Both the position numbers and the translations under genes were made by a program. From positions 1 through 44,983 of the forward strand of contig JAGOOG010000017.1 in the NCBI GenBank assembly GCA_017992605.1: a DNA stretch of 44,983 nt, read 5' to 3'. Numbering within the stretch: the stretch's first letter is position 1; each line of letters starts with the position of its first letter. This DNA is from Deltaproteobacteria bacterium (GTDB lineage Bacteria; Desulfobacterota; Desulfomonilia; UBA1062). A model generated the notes under the pieces. It made no database searches. It was not told the origin of the DNA and saw nothing but the letters and a program-made list of their open reading frames with translations. Positions 15,645 to 23,589 of this stretch are shown here, in pieces.

Positions 15645-17096
15645 ATGAAGGCTCTCGACGGGCTCGATCCTCAGGCTTTGTGGAGGCACTTCGGGGAGAT
15701 CTCGCGGATACCGAGGGAATCGGGCAACGAGGCCGCCATCGCCGGGCATGTCAGGACCCTGGCCAGCGGCCTCGGGCTGGCGTGCACGACCGACGATGCG
15801 GGCAACGTCATCGTGAAGAAGCCCGGGACCAGGGGGATGCCCTCCCTGGCCCTCCAGTCTCACCTGGACATGGTATGTGAAAAGGACAAGAGCACGCCCC
15901 ACGACTTCAGCAGCGACCCCATCCGCCTGGTACGGGATGGAGACTGGATACGGGCCACGGGCACCACGCTGGGTGCGGACAACGGCATCGGGGTTGCCGC
16001 CATGCTCGCCATCATGGAGGACACGAGCCTCGCTCACCCTGATCTCGAGCTCATCTTCACCGTGGAGGAAGAGACGGGCCTGACCGGCGCACATGCGCTC
16101 GCGCGAGAATCGTTCTCGGCACACACGCTCATCAATCTCGACTCGGAGGACGAGGGCACCTTCATCATCGGATGTGCCGGCGGCGTGGACACCATGCTCG
16201 ACCTGGAGCTCGACTTCATGACGGTTCCGGAAGACACGAAGGCCCTTCTGCTCAGAATCGGGGGCCTCAGGGGGGGTCATTCGGGGGTGGACATCCACCG
16301 GGGACTGGGAAATGCGATCAAGCTCCTGGCCAGGATCCTCCACGCAACCTATCCCGTGTACGGCTTCAGCCTGGGCACTTTCCGCGGCGGCAGCAAGCAC
16401 AACGCCATTCCGAGGGATGCCGAAGCGGTCATTCATGTGGAATCGTCCGCCATCGGGGAGCTCATGCACGAGACCGTGCGATGGAACGACATCCTCCGGG
16501 GAGAATTTGAACACGTCGATGACGGCGTGGCGCTCGACCTGGAAGTGATGGATCACGGGGCGCCACGGGTGGTTGTGCCCGCCGATGCATCGAAGATCCT
16601 CCATCTCCTCCAGGCCCTGCCCCACGGGCCCCTGCACATCGACCCGGGCCTCGACGGCACCGTGGTCACCTCCACGAACCTGGCAGTCTGCTCATGGGAG
16701 GGCGACAGCCTCATCGTCACCACGTCACAGCGGAGCATCGTCGGGAGCGCACTCCGTGACGCCGCTGCCCAGGTGGCCTCCGCGGGAGAACTCGCCGGAT
16801 GCGAGGTGCGCCACGGCCATGGATACCCCGCATGGAGACCGAACCTCTCTTCTCCGATCCTCGCGACATGCACGCGCCTGTTCTCACGTGTTTCCGGGAA
16901 AGAACCCAGCGTGCGGGTCGTCCACGCCGGGCTGGAGTGTGCCGTGATCGCCGAGAGGATCGAGGGCCTCGACATGATCTCCTTCGGCCCCACCATCGAG
17001 CAACCCCACTCACCGCAGGAGCGGGTCAGCATCGAGAGCACGGGGCACTTCTGGGAATTCCTCGTCGAATTGTTGAAGACCATGGCCGGACAGTGA
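15645..17096 (+). CDS. pepD: Aminoacyl-histidine dipeptidase (PepD)
   Basis: A 483-residue cytosolic zinc dipeptidase of the M20 family (peptidase D / carnosinase type), close to E. coli PepD in length. Metal-ligand regions are LQSHLDMVCEKD near residue 68, LGADNGIGVAAM, VEEETGLTGA and, near the C-terminus, VVHAGLECAVIAER. It cleaves Xaa-His and other dipeptides. Start 15645 gives the usual N-terminus (MKALDGLDPQALWRHF); ATG 15621, with AAGGA five bases upstream, is a real alternative adding eight residues. Followed by a stem at 17100-17119. Confidence 0.92.
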   Translation: MKALDGLDPQALWRHFGEISRIPRESGNEAAIAGHVRTLASGLGLACTTDDAGNVIVKKPGTRGMPSLALQSHLDMVCEKDKSTPHDFSSDPIRLVRDGDWIRATGTTLGADNGIGVAAMLAIMEDTSLAHPDLELIFTVEEETGLTGAHALARESFSAHTLINLDSEDEGTFIIGCAGGVDTMLDLELDFMTVPEDTKALLLRIGGLRGGHSGVDIHRGLGNAIKLLARILHATYPVYGFSLGTFRGGSKHNAIPRDAEAVIHVESSAIGELMHETVRWNDILRGEFEHVDDGVALDLEVMDHGAPRVVVPADASKILHLLQALPHGPLHIDPGLDGTVVTSTNLAVCSWEGDSLIVTTSQRSIVGSALRDAAAQVASAGELAGCEVRHGHGYPAWRPNLSSPILATCTRLFSRVSGKEPSVRVVHAGLECAVIAERIEGLDMISFGPTIEQPHSPQERVSIESTGHFWEFLVELLKTMAGQ

Positions 17097-17099
17097 TCA

Positions 17100-17119
17100 G
17101 GACGGGTCGCTACCCGTCC
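17100..17119 (+). terminator. Hairpin after pepD
   Basis: GGACGGGT (17100-17107) pairs with ACCCGTCC (17112-17119) around a 4-base loop, three bases after the stop codon. A T-rich stretch (CCCTTTTC) comes only about 20 bases later, so terminator efficiency is doubtful. Confidence 0.4.
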
Positions 17120-17181
17120 ATGGCCGTGCCGCCCTCTCCCTTTTCAGACCCCATTTTTGCTCTGGCAGAACATGAATATTC

Positions 17182-17187
17182 TATATT
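17182..17187 (+). promoter_or_regulatory. Possible -10 element for serA
   Basis: TATATT at 17182-17187 in an AT-rich patch, 28 bases before the ATG. The best -35 (TTGCTC at 17157-17162) is 19 bases away and weak. Confidence 0.3.
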
Positions 17188-17214
17188 ATAGTGGGCCGGA
17201 GAGAGGAGGACTGT

Positions 17215-18375
17215 ATGTACAAGATCGACCTACTGAACAACATCTCGGAAAAGGGCTTGCGTCTTTTCACGGACAGGTATGAGTACCGCACAGGCGTCTC
17301 AGAGCCCGACGGCATCCTGGTACGAAGCAAGGAGATGAAGGACATGACCCTGCCCTCGAGTCTGAAGGCCATCGCCCGCGCAGGCGCCGGGGTAAACAAC
17401 ATCCCCATCGACAAGTGCTCGGAGAAGGGCATTGTGGTGTTCAATACCCCGGGTGCGAACGCCAACGGCGTGAAGGAACTGGTCATTCTCGGCATGCTGC
17501 TGGCCAGCCGGAAGGTGACCGAAGGAATTGCCTGGGCCAAGGGCCTCGTCGGCGAAGGCGACAAGGTCCCCGATCTGATCGAGAAGGGAAAGTCCAAGTT
17601 CGGCGGCACCGAGATCCTCGGCAAGAAAGTGGGCGTGGTCGGCCTGGGTGCCATCGGCACCATGGTGGCCAATGCCGCCGAGGGCCTGGGCATGGAGGTC
17701 ATCGGGTACGATCCGTTCCTGTCCATCGAGGCGGCATGGATGCTGTCCCGCAACACCAAGCGGGCCTCGAGCCTGGAAAAGCTCCTTGCCGACTCCGACT
17801 TCGTCACCCTGCACGTGCCGTTGAACAAGGACACCCGTGGATCCATCGATGCGGATAAGTTCGCCATCATGAAGAAAGGTGCCGTGCTCCTGAACTTCGC
17901 CAGAAGGGAACTCGTGAATACCGCGGACCTCAAGAAGGCTCTCGCCGACGGGATCGTGAGCTGCTACGTGACGGACTTCCCCGACGAAGAGCTCATCAAG
18001 ATGGACAGGAGCATAGCCATCCCGCATCTGGGTGCCTCCACCGAGGAGTCCGAGGAGAACTGCGCGATCATGGCGGCCATGCAGCTCATGGAGTACCTGG
18101 AAAACGGCAACATCAAGAATTCGGTCAACTTCCCCGAGACCCACCTCGACAGGTCGCCCAGCAAGAGGCTGACCATCGCAAACCAGAACCTGCCGGGCAT
18201 GATCGAGAAGATCACGCACCTCCTGGCCGAGAACAAGATCAACATCGCGGACATGATCAACAAGAGCAAGGGCAGCATCGCCTACAACATCATCGATATC
18301 GACGGCGATGTGAATGAAGGCCTGATCGGGAAGATCGGGTCCCTTGAAGGCGTCCTGGCGATACGGGTACTGTAG
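17215..18375 (+). CDS. serA: D-3-phosphoglycerate dehydrogenase, short ACT type
   Basis: A 386-residue cytosolic NAD-dependent 2-hydroxyacid dehydrogenase for the first step of serine synthesis. It has ARAGAGVNNIPIDKC near residue 57, the NAD loop VGVVGLGAIGTMVANAAEGL, LLNFARRELVNTADL and the catalytic His in IAIPHLGASTEESEENCA. The last 75 residues form an ACT domain (NQNLPGMIEKITHLLAENKI). GGAGGA lies four bases before the ATG. It belongs to the short class without the intervening domain; the long class seems represented only by the remnant at 18552. Other 2-hydroxyacid substrates are possible but less likely. Confidence 0.88.
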   Translation: MYKIDLLNNISEKGLRLFTDRYEYRTGVSEPDGILVRSKEMKDMTLPSSLKAIARAGAGVNNIPIDKCSEKGIVVFNTPGANANGVKELVILGMLLASRKVTEGIAWAKGLVGEGDKVPDLIEKGKSKFGGTEILGKKVGVVGLGAIGTMVANAAEGLGMEVIGYDPFLSIEAAWMLSRNTKRASSLEKLLADSDFVTLHVPLNKDTRGSIDADKFAIMKKGAVLLNFARRELVNTADLKKALADGIVSCYVTDFPDEELIKMDRSIAIPHLGASTEESEENCAIMAAMQLMEYLENGNIKNSVNFPETHLDRSPSKRLTIANQNLPGMIEKITHLLAENKINIADMINKSKGSIAYNIIDIDGDVNEGLIGKIGSLEGVLAIRVL

Positions 18376-18397
18376 GGAACTCCCCGGCCATACCGCT

Positions 18398-18434
18398 CCC
18401 GGGCACGGTCACCCACACGAACACCGTGTCCGGG
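18398..18434 (+). terminator. Hairpin after serA
   Basis: CCCGGGCACGGT (18398-18409) pairs with ACCGTGTCCGGG (18423-18434), twelve pairs including one G-U, with a 13-base loop. No T-run follows. It probably marks the end of serA before the next promoter. Confidence 0.45.
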
Positions 18435-18487
18435 GGCAGGCACACCCCGAATCCGTTTACCGTCGACCATCCCCGTCTCTCTTGGTG

Positions 18488-18533
18488 TTGACACCTCGGG
18501 AGCCATTTGTTACAAGTGCTCCGAATCTATAAT
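18488..18533 (+). promoter_or_regulatory. Promoter region before the mini-ACT gene and purA
   Basis: A perfect -10, TATAAT, lies at 18528-18533 with TTTGTT (18506-18511) 16 bases upstream. A perfect -35, TTGACA, lies at 18488-18493 with TACAAG 17 bases behind it. Either pairing could serve; the first gives a start about ten bases before the TTG at 18552. Confidence 0.55.
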
Positions 18534-18551
18534 CCCGGCTCAGGGGGAAGA

Positions 18552-18758
18552 TTGAAGATATTCATCAGCGATAAGCTGTCCGATGCGGGTGTCGAGATCC
18601 TCGGCGAGGCCGGCATCACTATCGCAGGGCTCCTCCTCGGCCGCGGCCGCCTGGAAGACACGGCCATCATCGACGTGGATACCGAGGTCCCCAAGAAGGT
18701 TATGGACAAACTGAGGTGGGTCCCGAACGCCCTGTCTGTCCAGGAGGCATTCATCTAG
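18552..18758 (+). CDS. 68-residue ACT protein, apparently an internally deleted SerA
   Basis: Starts with TTG at 18552, four bases after AGGGGG. The first 21 residues (MKIFISDKLSDAGVEILGEA) read like the N-terminus of long phosphoglycerate dehydrogenases. The remainder, with ITIAGLLLGRGRLEDTAIID and PKKVMDKLRWVPNALSV, reads like the last half of their C-terminal ACT domain. Both source regions contain an ILGEAGI-like segment, so an in-frame deletion between similar sequences would explain the joint. The secondary structure still reads beta-alpha-beta-beta-alpha-beta, a complete ACT fold, so it may be a functional small regulator rather than debris. It lies 31 bases before purA. Confidence 0.7.
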   Translation: MKIFISDKLSDAGVEILGEAGITIAGLLLGRGRLEDTAIIDVDTEVPKKVMDKLRWVPNALSVQEAFI

Positions 18759-18789
18759 CACGCAAGAGGGCTTGAGGAGGATCTCGCAC

Positions 18790-20073
18790 ATGGCAAACAT
18801 CGTGGTGGTGGGCACCCAGTGGGGTGATGAGGGCAAGGGCAAGATCGTCGATCTGCTCACGGAACGGTCCGACCTGATCATCAGGTTCCAGGGCGGCAAC
18901 AACGCCGGCCATACCCTCGTGGTGGGGGACAGAAAGGTCGTGCTCCACCTCATCCCGTCAGGCATCCTCCATCCGGGCAAACTCTGCGTGATAGGCTCAG
19001 GGGTGGTGCTGGACCCCGAGATACTCCTGGAAGAGATCGATGCCCTCAAAGAAAAGGGGTACGACATCTCGCCGGAGTCCATCGCCATAAGCGACCGAAC
19101 CCACGTGATCATGCCCTACCACCGCATCATCGACACCGCCAGGGACTGCACCCAGGGTATCGGGACCACGGGCAGGGGAATAGGCCCTGCCTACGAGGAC
19201 AAGGCCCGGCGTCTGGGCATCAGGGTGGTCGACCTCGCCAACGAGACTTACCTGAAGAAGAAGCTCGATGCAGCCTTCGAGGAAAAGCAGGAATACATCA
19301 CCAGGATCCTCAAGCTCAAGCCCCTGGACAAGGACAGCATATTCAAGAAGCTCTCGGCCATGGGCGCACGCATCAGACCCTATGTACGAGACGTCCCGGT
19401 CCTCCTCGACGAGAACATGAAGCAGGGCAGGCACCTCCTCTTCGAAGGTGCCCAGGGTGCCAACCTGGATATGGACCACGGCACCTACCCGTACGTGACG
19501 TCATCCAACACCGTGGCCGGTCAGGCATGTGTAGGCTCCGGCATAGGTCCGACGGCCATTCACTCGGTCATCGGCATCTGCAAGGCGTACACCACCCGCG
19601 TGGGGGGTGGCCCCTTCCCGACCGAACTCAGCGACGAGACAGGCGAAAGGCTCCGTGCCTTCGGCGGCGAATACGGGGCCACCACCGGCAGACCCCGGCG
19701 CTGCGGCTGGCTGGACCTGGTGGCGCTGCGGCACTCCATACGCCTGAGCGGCATCTCATACCTCGCCATCACGAAACTCGACGTGCTCTCGGGGTTCGAG
19801 ACCATCAAGGTGGCGGTCGAATACCGGTCCGTCGGCTCGACCATCGAGAACATGCCCGCGAACCTCGAGATGTACACGGACCTTCAGCCCGTCTATGAGG
19901 AACTGCCGGGATGGGAGGAGCCACTGAGCGACGTCAGGTCCATCGATCACCTGCCGCGGAACTGCAGGGCATATCTCGACTACATCGAGGGCAAGCTCGG
20001 CGTGAAGACCGCCATTGTCTCGGTGGGACCAAAGCGCGAAGAAACCATCGTGCTGGAGGACCTGTTTCGCTAG
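18790..20073 (+). CDS. purA: Adenylosuccinate synthetase
   Basis: A 427-residue cytosolic enzyme joining IMP and aspartate with GTP, the first committed step to AMP. The signature GTQWGDEGKGKIVDLL opens the protein; GGNNAGHTLVV, GTTGRGIGPAYEDK and FEGAQGANLDMDHGTYPYVT follow. Length is normal. The start is fixed by GAGGAGGAT about nine bases upstream. It is probably co-transcribed with the mini-ACT gene. Confidence 0.98.
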   Translation: MANIVVVGTQWGDEGKGKIVDLLTERSDLIIRFQGGNNAGHTLVVGDRKVVLHLIPSGILHPGKLCVIGSGVVLDPEILLEEIDALKEKGYDISPESIAISDRTHVIMPYHRIIDTARDCTQGIGTTGRGIGPAYEDKARRLGIRVVDLANETYLKKKLDAAFEEKQEYITRILKLKPLDKDSIFKKLSAMGARIRPYVRDVPVLLDENMKQGRHLLFEGAQGANLDMDHGTYPYVTSSNTVAGQACVGSGIGPTAIHSVIGICKAYTTRVGGGPFPTELSDETGERLRAFGGEYGATTGRPRRCGWLDLVALRHSIRLSGISYLAITKLDVLSGFETIKVAVEYRSVGSTIENMPANLEMYTDLQPVYEELPGWEEPLSDVRSIDHLPRNCRAYLDYIEGKLGVKTAIVSVGPKREETIVLEDLFR

Positions 20074-20102
20074 GCCCTGACCGGGCCTTCAGGCATCTAT
20101 CC

Positions 20103-20303
20103 TCAGGAGAAGCCCTTCGAGGAGCATGACGATGTGGATGCGCACGACCCGCACGCAGCCTTGCTGGACGCGGTTATCGACATCTTCTTCCTGACCTTTT
20201 TCGTCTCACACTTCGGGCATGCGGGATTTTCCCTGGCATTCATGGAAACCAGGGCCTCGAATTCGTTCCCGCATTTCTCACACCGGTATTCATAGATGGG
20301 CAT
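20103..20303 (-). CDS. FmdB-type zinc-ribbon protein
   Basis: A 66-residue protein with the family start MPIYEYRCEKCGNEFEALV and a second pair, CPKC, near residue 33, giving a Cys4 zinc ribbon. A Ser/Cys-rich tail follows (CGSCASTSSCSS). Small proteins of this family are common and are called putative regulators, but their function is not established. GAGGA is five bases before the ATG. It converges on purA. Confidence 0.85.
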   Translation of the reverse strand: MPIYEYRCEKCGNEFEALVSMNARENPACPKCETKKVRKKMSITASSKAACGSCASTSSCSSKGFS

Positions 20304-20337
20304 ACGGTCCTCACACTGTCTTTTATCGACCTCTCTT

Positions 20338-20366
20338 TAGGTAGTGCTCGTCGAGTCGCTTGTCAA
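20338..20366 (-). promoter_or_regulatory. Possible promoter of the FmdB-type gene
   Basis: Minus-strand TTGACA (20366-20361) and TACCTA (20343-20338) with 17 bases between. The -35 is perfect and the -10 is poor. Confidence 0.35.
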
Positions 20367-20406
20367 TATCCTTCGTGAACATAACCTTAAAGGGTGAATT
20401 TAACCT

Positions 20407-20435
20407 TTGACAAGCTCACCGGAACCATTTACCCT
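20407..20435 (+). promoter_or_regulatory. Promoter of the crotonase gene
   Basis: TTGACA (20407-20412), 17 bases, TACCCT (20430-20435). Transcription would start near 20442, right before the ribosome-binding site GAGAGGAGGG. An imperfect repeat, AAAGG then CCTTT ten bases later, overlaps the -35 and could be an operator. Confidence 0.45.
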
Positions 20436-20460
20436 TCACACAGAGAGGAGGGTACCCGCC

Positions 20461-21285
20461 ATGACGACACAGTACAACTTCTACAAAGTGGAAAAGAAGG
20501 CCCCCATCGCGTGGGTGTTCCTGAACAGGCCCGAGAAGAAAAACGCCATGGGCCCGGATGCGTGGAAGGAGATCATCCCCATATTCGCCGACATCGATGC
20601 CGACGAGAGCACACGCGTTGCGATCATTGCCGGCGAAGGCAAGGACCTGAGCACCGGCATCGACATCATGGGCATGGCCCCCATGATACCCACCATGAAG
20701 AACTGGGACATGAGCGCCAAGGGAAAGGTGCGGCTCTTCAAGGACATCTTCCCGCTCCAGGACGCCATGACGAGCGTGGAAAAGTGCTCGAAACCGGTCA
20801 TCTGCTGCTTCCACGGCTACAGCATCGGTGCGGCCCTTGATCTCGGGAGCGCCTGCGACATCCGCCTGGCTTCCGAAGACGCGAGGATCTCGCTGCGGGA
20901 GGCGGCGGTGTCCTTCATAGCCGATGTGGGAGTCCTGCAGCGCCTGCCGCACATCGTGGGCCAGGGCATCACCCGGGAGATGGCCTTCACGGCGAAGTTC
21001 ATCGACGCGAAGCGTGCCAGGGAGGTCAACCTGGTCAACGAGGTGTACCCGGACAAGGACGCGCTCCTGAAGGGCGCGGAGAGCCTCGCGCTCGAGATCG
21101 CCCAGTGCGCGCCGCTGGCGGTCCAGGGCGCCAAGGAGGTCCTCAACTTCTGCCGCGGCCAGAGCATTGCGGACGGACTCGAGTACGTGGCGGCGCGCAG
21201 CGCCATGGTCCTCCCGTCCGAGGACATCGCAGAGACCATGACGGCCTTCATGGAAAAGAGGAAACCGGTCTACAAGGGGAACTAG
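20461..21285 (+). CDS. Crotonase-family protein, dienoyl-CoA isomerase-like
   Basis: A 274-residue enoyl-CoA hydratase/isomerase family enzyme of the cytosol. The CoA and oxyanion-hole regions are NRPEKKNAMGPDAW, GEGKDLSTGIDIMGM and KPVICCFHGYSIGAALDLG. The active-site segment LREAAVSFIADVGVLQRLP carries a Glu and, eight residues on, an Asp, with the ADVG-LQRLP pattern of delta3,5-delta2,4-dienoyl-CoA isomerases. Plain enoyl-CoA hydratases have a different second acid. It therefore probably isomerises dienoyl-CoA esters in degradation of unsaturated acids or ring-cleavage products. Single-gene unit with its own terminator. Confidence 0.85.
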   Translation: MTTQYNFYKVEKKAPIAWVFLNRPEKKNAMGPDAWKEIIPIFADIDADESTRVAIIAGEGKDLSTGIDIMGMAPMIPTMKNWDMSAKGKVRLFKDIFPLQDAMTSVEKCSKPVICCFHGYSIGAALDLGSACDIRLASEDARISLREAAVSFIADVGVLQRLPHIVGQGITREMAFTAKFIDAKRAREVNLVNEVYPDKDALLKGAESLALEIAQCAPLAVQGAKEVLNFCRGQSIADGLEYVAARSAMVLPSEDIAETMTAFMEKRKPVYKGN

Positions 21286-21329
21286 ACCTCTCCAGCCGAC
21301 ACGGCAACAGATCGTAATCCTTGGAAGCC

Positions 21330-21361
21330 AGAACCCCCGGCACTGCCCGGGGGTTCTTTCT
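21330..21361 (+). terminator. Terminator of the crotonase gene
   Basis: AGAACCCCCGG (21330-21340) pairs perfectly with CCGGGGGTTCT (21347-21357), an 11-bp stem with a 6-base loop, followed by TTCTTC. A good intrinsic terminator 45 bases after the stop. Confidence 0.8.
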
Positions 21362-21449
21362 TCGACCCCGTGAAGCGCCTCGCGGCCCGCCCTCAGGAGC
21401 CCCTATGAAATTTTCTATCTGTCCATTATGATTGACTCATTTGATACAT

Positions 21450-21474
21450 GAAGCGGCCACATGGAGGCCTCTTC
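21450..21474. promoter_or_regulatory. Palindrome upstream of the PilZ gene
   Basis: GAAGCGGCC (21450-21458) and GGCCTCTTC (21466-21474) are inverted copies with one mismatch and seven bases between. It lies 45 bases before the ATG and could be an operator. The rest of the 230-base gap holds only the terminator of the preceding gene. Confidence 0.3.
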
Positions 21475-21518
21475 GAATCCTAAAGTTTTCCATCTCGGCA
21501 TTCCGATGAGGACTCTAG

Positions 21519-22562
21519 ATGGAGAAAAGAGAGAGCAAACGAAAAAAGACCCAGGCCTGGGAGGAACTGCAGGCACGGGCCAAAATCGGCGAGAACTCCT
21601 TCCGGTTCCCGGTGGTGGACATCTCCATCGGGGGCATCGGGGTCCTCGTGACCGACGGGTTCTCTCTCCTTCACAAGGGAACGCAACTCGAAATCGAGAC
21701 CCTGGAGAAAAAGGGAAAGGTCATTGCCACCTCCATCCCGGGCCGCATCGCCTACCTCGGCTCCGGGGTACCTTCCCGCATGGGCATCGACTTCTCTCCC
21801 GCCGACACCCCCATCGAGGCCTTCGCCCAGCTCAACGAGGGCGTTCCCGACACCGGCAGGATCATCACGGACAAGGAGCAGATCCAGCGGATGTTCGAAA
21901 ACGTGAAGAACCTGTCCCGTGGCTTCGGCGACATGCTCATGATGTATAGGCAGAAGGCCATCCCTGCCGAATTCTTCTATCTGCGCCCCGAGCAGGACAA
22001 CATGGTGCTGCGCATCGTGCGGATCTCTGATCTCAGGCTCCCCTTCCAGCCCCAGATAGACATGGTATACCCTTTCTACCTCTTCAAGGGTGCCGACGTC
22101 ATGCTGTTCACGGCGAGGATCAACGACATCATCAAGAACATCATGGAAACCACCTGGCCGGATGCGGTGCGGTATATCAGCAGACGAAGCGTGCTCAGAT
22201 ACCTGATGACCGGCGACGAGCCGCTGACCGCCACCCTTGTGCACCCCATAAACTCCGAGAAGGTAAAGGTGTTCATCTGGGACATCAGCATCGAGGGCAT
22301 GGGTGTCGAGGTGCTCGGCGACAAGGCACCGCTCATCGAGGGCATGAATCTCGCCACCATCTGGATCAATCTCCCCCAGGGGCCGTTGAAGACCATGGGC
22401 GTGGTGCGTTCCGTCAGGAGCGAGAATGTCCTGGACAAGACCCAGTTGGGGATCGAGTTCACCGGCGGCATGGAGCACTACCAGGACACCATCCTCAATT
22501 TCATCCTCGAGTCGGATCTTCCCTCCGAGATCATCCTGAGGCGGGCGAATCAGACGCGATAG
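21519..22562 (+). CDS. Double PilZ-domain protein
   Basis: A 347-residue cytosolic protein with two PilZ domains, at about residues 4-110 and 225-340. Each keeps both c-di-GMP contacts: RESKR (R4xxxR8) with DISIGGIG near residue 36, and RSVLR with DISIEGMG near 255. The middle region resembles a YcgR-type linker domain. Such proteins alter motility, secretion or polysaccharide output when c-di-GMP rises. Its target is unknown. The last 13 bases overlap the end of the converging epimerase gene, an enzyme of surface-sugar supply. Confidence 0.87.
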   Translation: MEKRESKRKKTQAWEELQARAKIGENSFRFPVVDISIGGIGVLVTDGFSLLHKGTQLEIETLEKKGKVIATSIPGRIAYLGSGVPSRMGIDFSPADTPIEAFAQLNEGVPDTGRIITDKEQIQRMFENVKNLSRGFGDMLMMYRQKAIPAEFFYLRPEQDNMVLRIVRISDLRLPFQPQIDMVYPFYLFKGADVMLFTARINDIIKNIMETTWPDAVRYISRRSVLRYLMTGDEPLTATLVHPINSEKVKVFIWDISIEGMGVEVLGDKAPLIEGMNLATIWINLPQGPLKTMGVVRSVRSENVLDKTQLGIEFTGGMEHYQDTILNFILESDLPSEIILRRANQTR

Positions 22563-23557
22563 TAGGACCGGTACCACTCGACGAATCTTTGTATGCCTTC
22601 CTCCACCGGGACCCCGGGCCTGAACCCCACGGCCGCCTCGAGATCGAGGGCATCGGCGCACGTTGCCTTCACATCGCCTTTCTGAAGCGGGAGCATGTTT
22701 TTTTCCGCCTGCCTGCCCAGGGCCTTCTCGAGGACCTCGATGAAGTGCATCAGGTTCACCGGGTGCGATCCGCCGATGTTGTAGATCCTGGACGGGGCGA
22801 AGCTGGTGCCCGGGTCCGGACGGGAGCCGTCCCAGGTCGGATCGGCCCTGGGTATGAGGAACATGATCCGATAGACCCCTTCGATGATGTCGTCGATATA
22901 GGTGAAGTCGCGCTGCATGTCGCCGTAATTGTAGATGTCGATGGCCCTTCCCTCGAGAATGGCCCGGGTGAACGTGAACAGGGCCATGTCCGGCCTTCCC
23001 CAGGGCCCGTAGACCGTAAAGAACCGCAGGCCGGTACAGGGGATACCGTACAGTGCCGCATAGGTATGGGCCATGAGCTCGTTGGCCTTCTTGGTCGCGG
23101 CATACAGTGATACGGGGTGGTCCACGTTGTCATGCACCGAAAAGGGCATCTTCGTGTTGGCGCCATAGACCGACGAGGACGATGCGTAGACCAGGTGGGG
23201 GACGCCATGGTGCCTGCAGCCTTCAAGGATGTGGAGAAAACCCGTGAGATTCGATCCCACGTAGACATGGGGGTTTTCGATGCTGTGACGGACACCGGCC
23301 TGGGCTGCGAGGTGGACCACCGCATCGAACCGCTCGCCGGCGAAGACCTCCTCCATGCCCCCGCGGTCGGCAAGGTCCAGCTTCCTGAACGTGAACTCAC
23401 CGTTTGATCCGACCCGGGCGAGCCGGTCTCTCTTGAGGGCGGGGTCGTAATACGGATTCAGGTTGTCGATACCGACGACCCTGTGGCTTTCATCGAGCAG
23501 GCGCCGCGCAACGTGGAAACCGATGAAGCCCGCGACACCGGTGACAAGCACGTTCAT
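22550..23557 (-). CDS. UDP-glucuronate 4-epimerase-like sugar epimerase
   Basis: A 335-residue NAD-dependent short-chain epimerase. NAD loop VTGVAGFIGFHVARRLL; the stretch NLNPYYDPALKRDRL near residue 36 is typical of UDP-glucuronate 4-epimerases; catalytic YASSSSVYG and SLYAATKKANELMAH (YxxxK). It would make UDP-galacturonate for cell-surface polysaccharide. Start 23557 has GGAGGAT nearby; an upstream in-frame ATG at 23578 is less likely. Last gene of a run from yebC, 32 bases after the HAD gene. Confidence 0.9.
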   Translation of the reverse strand: MNVLVTGVAGFIGFHVARRLLDESHRVVGIDNLNPYYDPALKRDRLARVGSNGEFTFRKLDLADRGGMEEVFAGERFDAVVHLAAQAGVRHSIENPHVYVGSNLTGFLHILEGCRHHGVPHLVYASSSSVYGANTKMPFSVHDNVDHPVSLYAATKKANELMAHTYAALYGIPCTGLRFFTVYGPWGRPDMALFTFTRAILEGRAIDIYNYGDMQRDFTYIDDIIEGVYRIMFLIPRADPTWDGSRPDPGTSFAPSRIYNIGGSHPVNLMHFIEVLEKALGRQAEKNMLPLQKGDVKATCADALDLEAAVGFRPGVPVEEGIQRFVEWYRSYYRV

Positions 23558-23589
23558 TGCATATCCTCCAGGAATCATGGGGTGAATAA

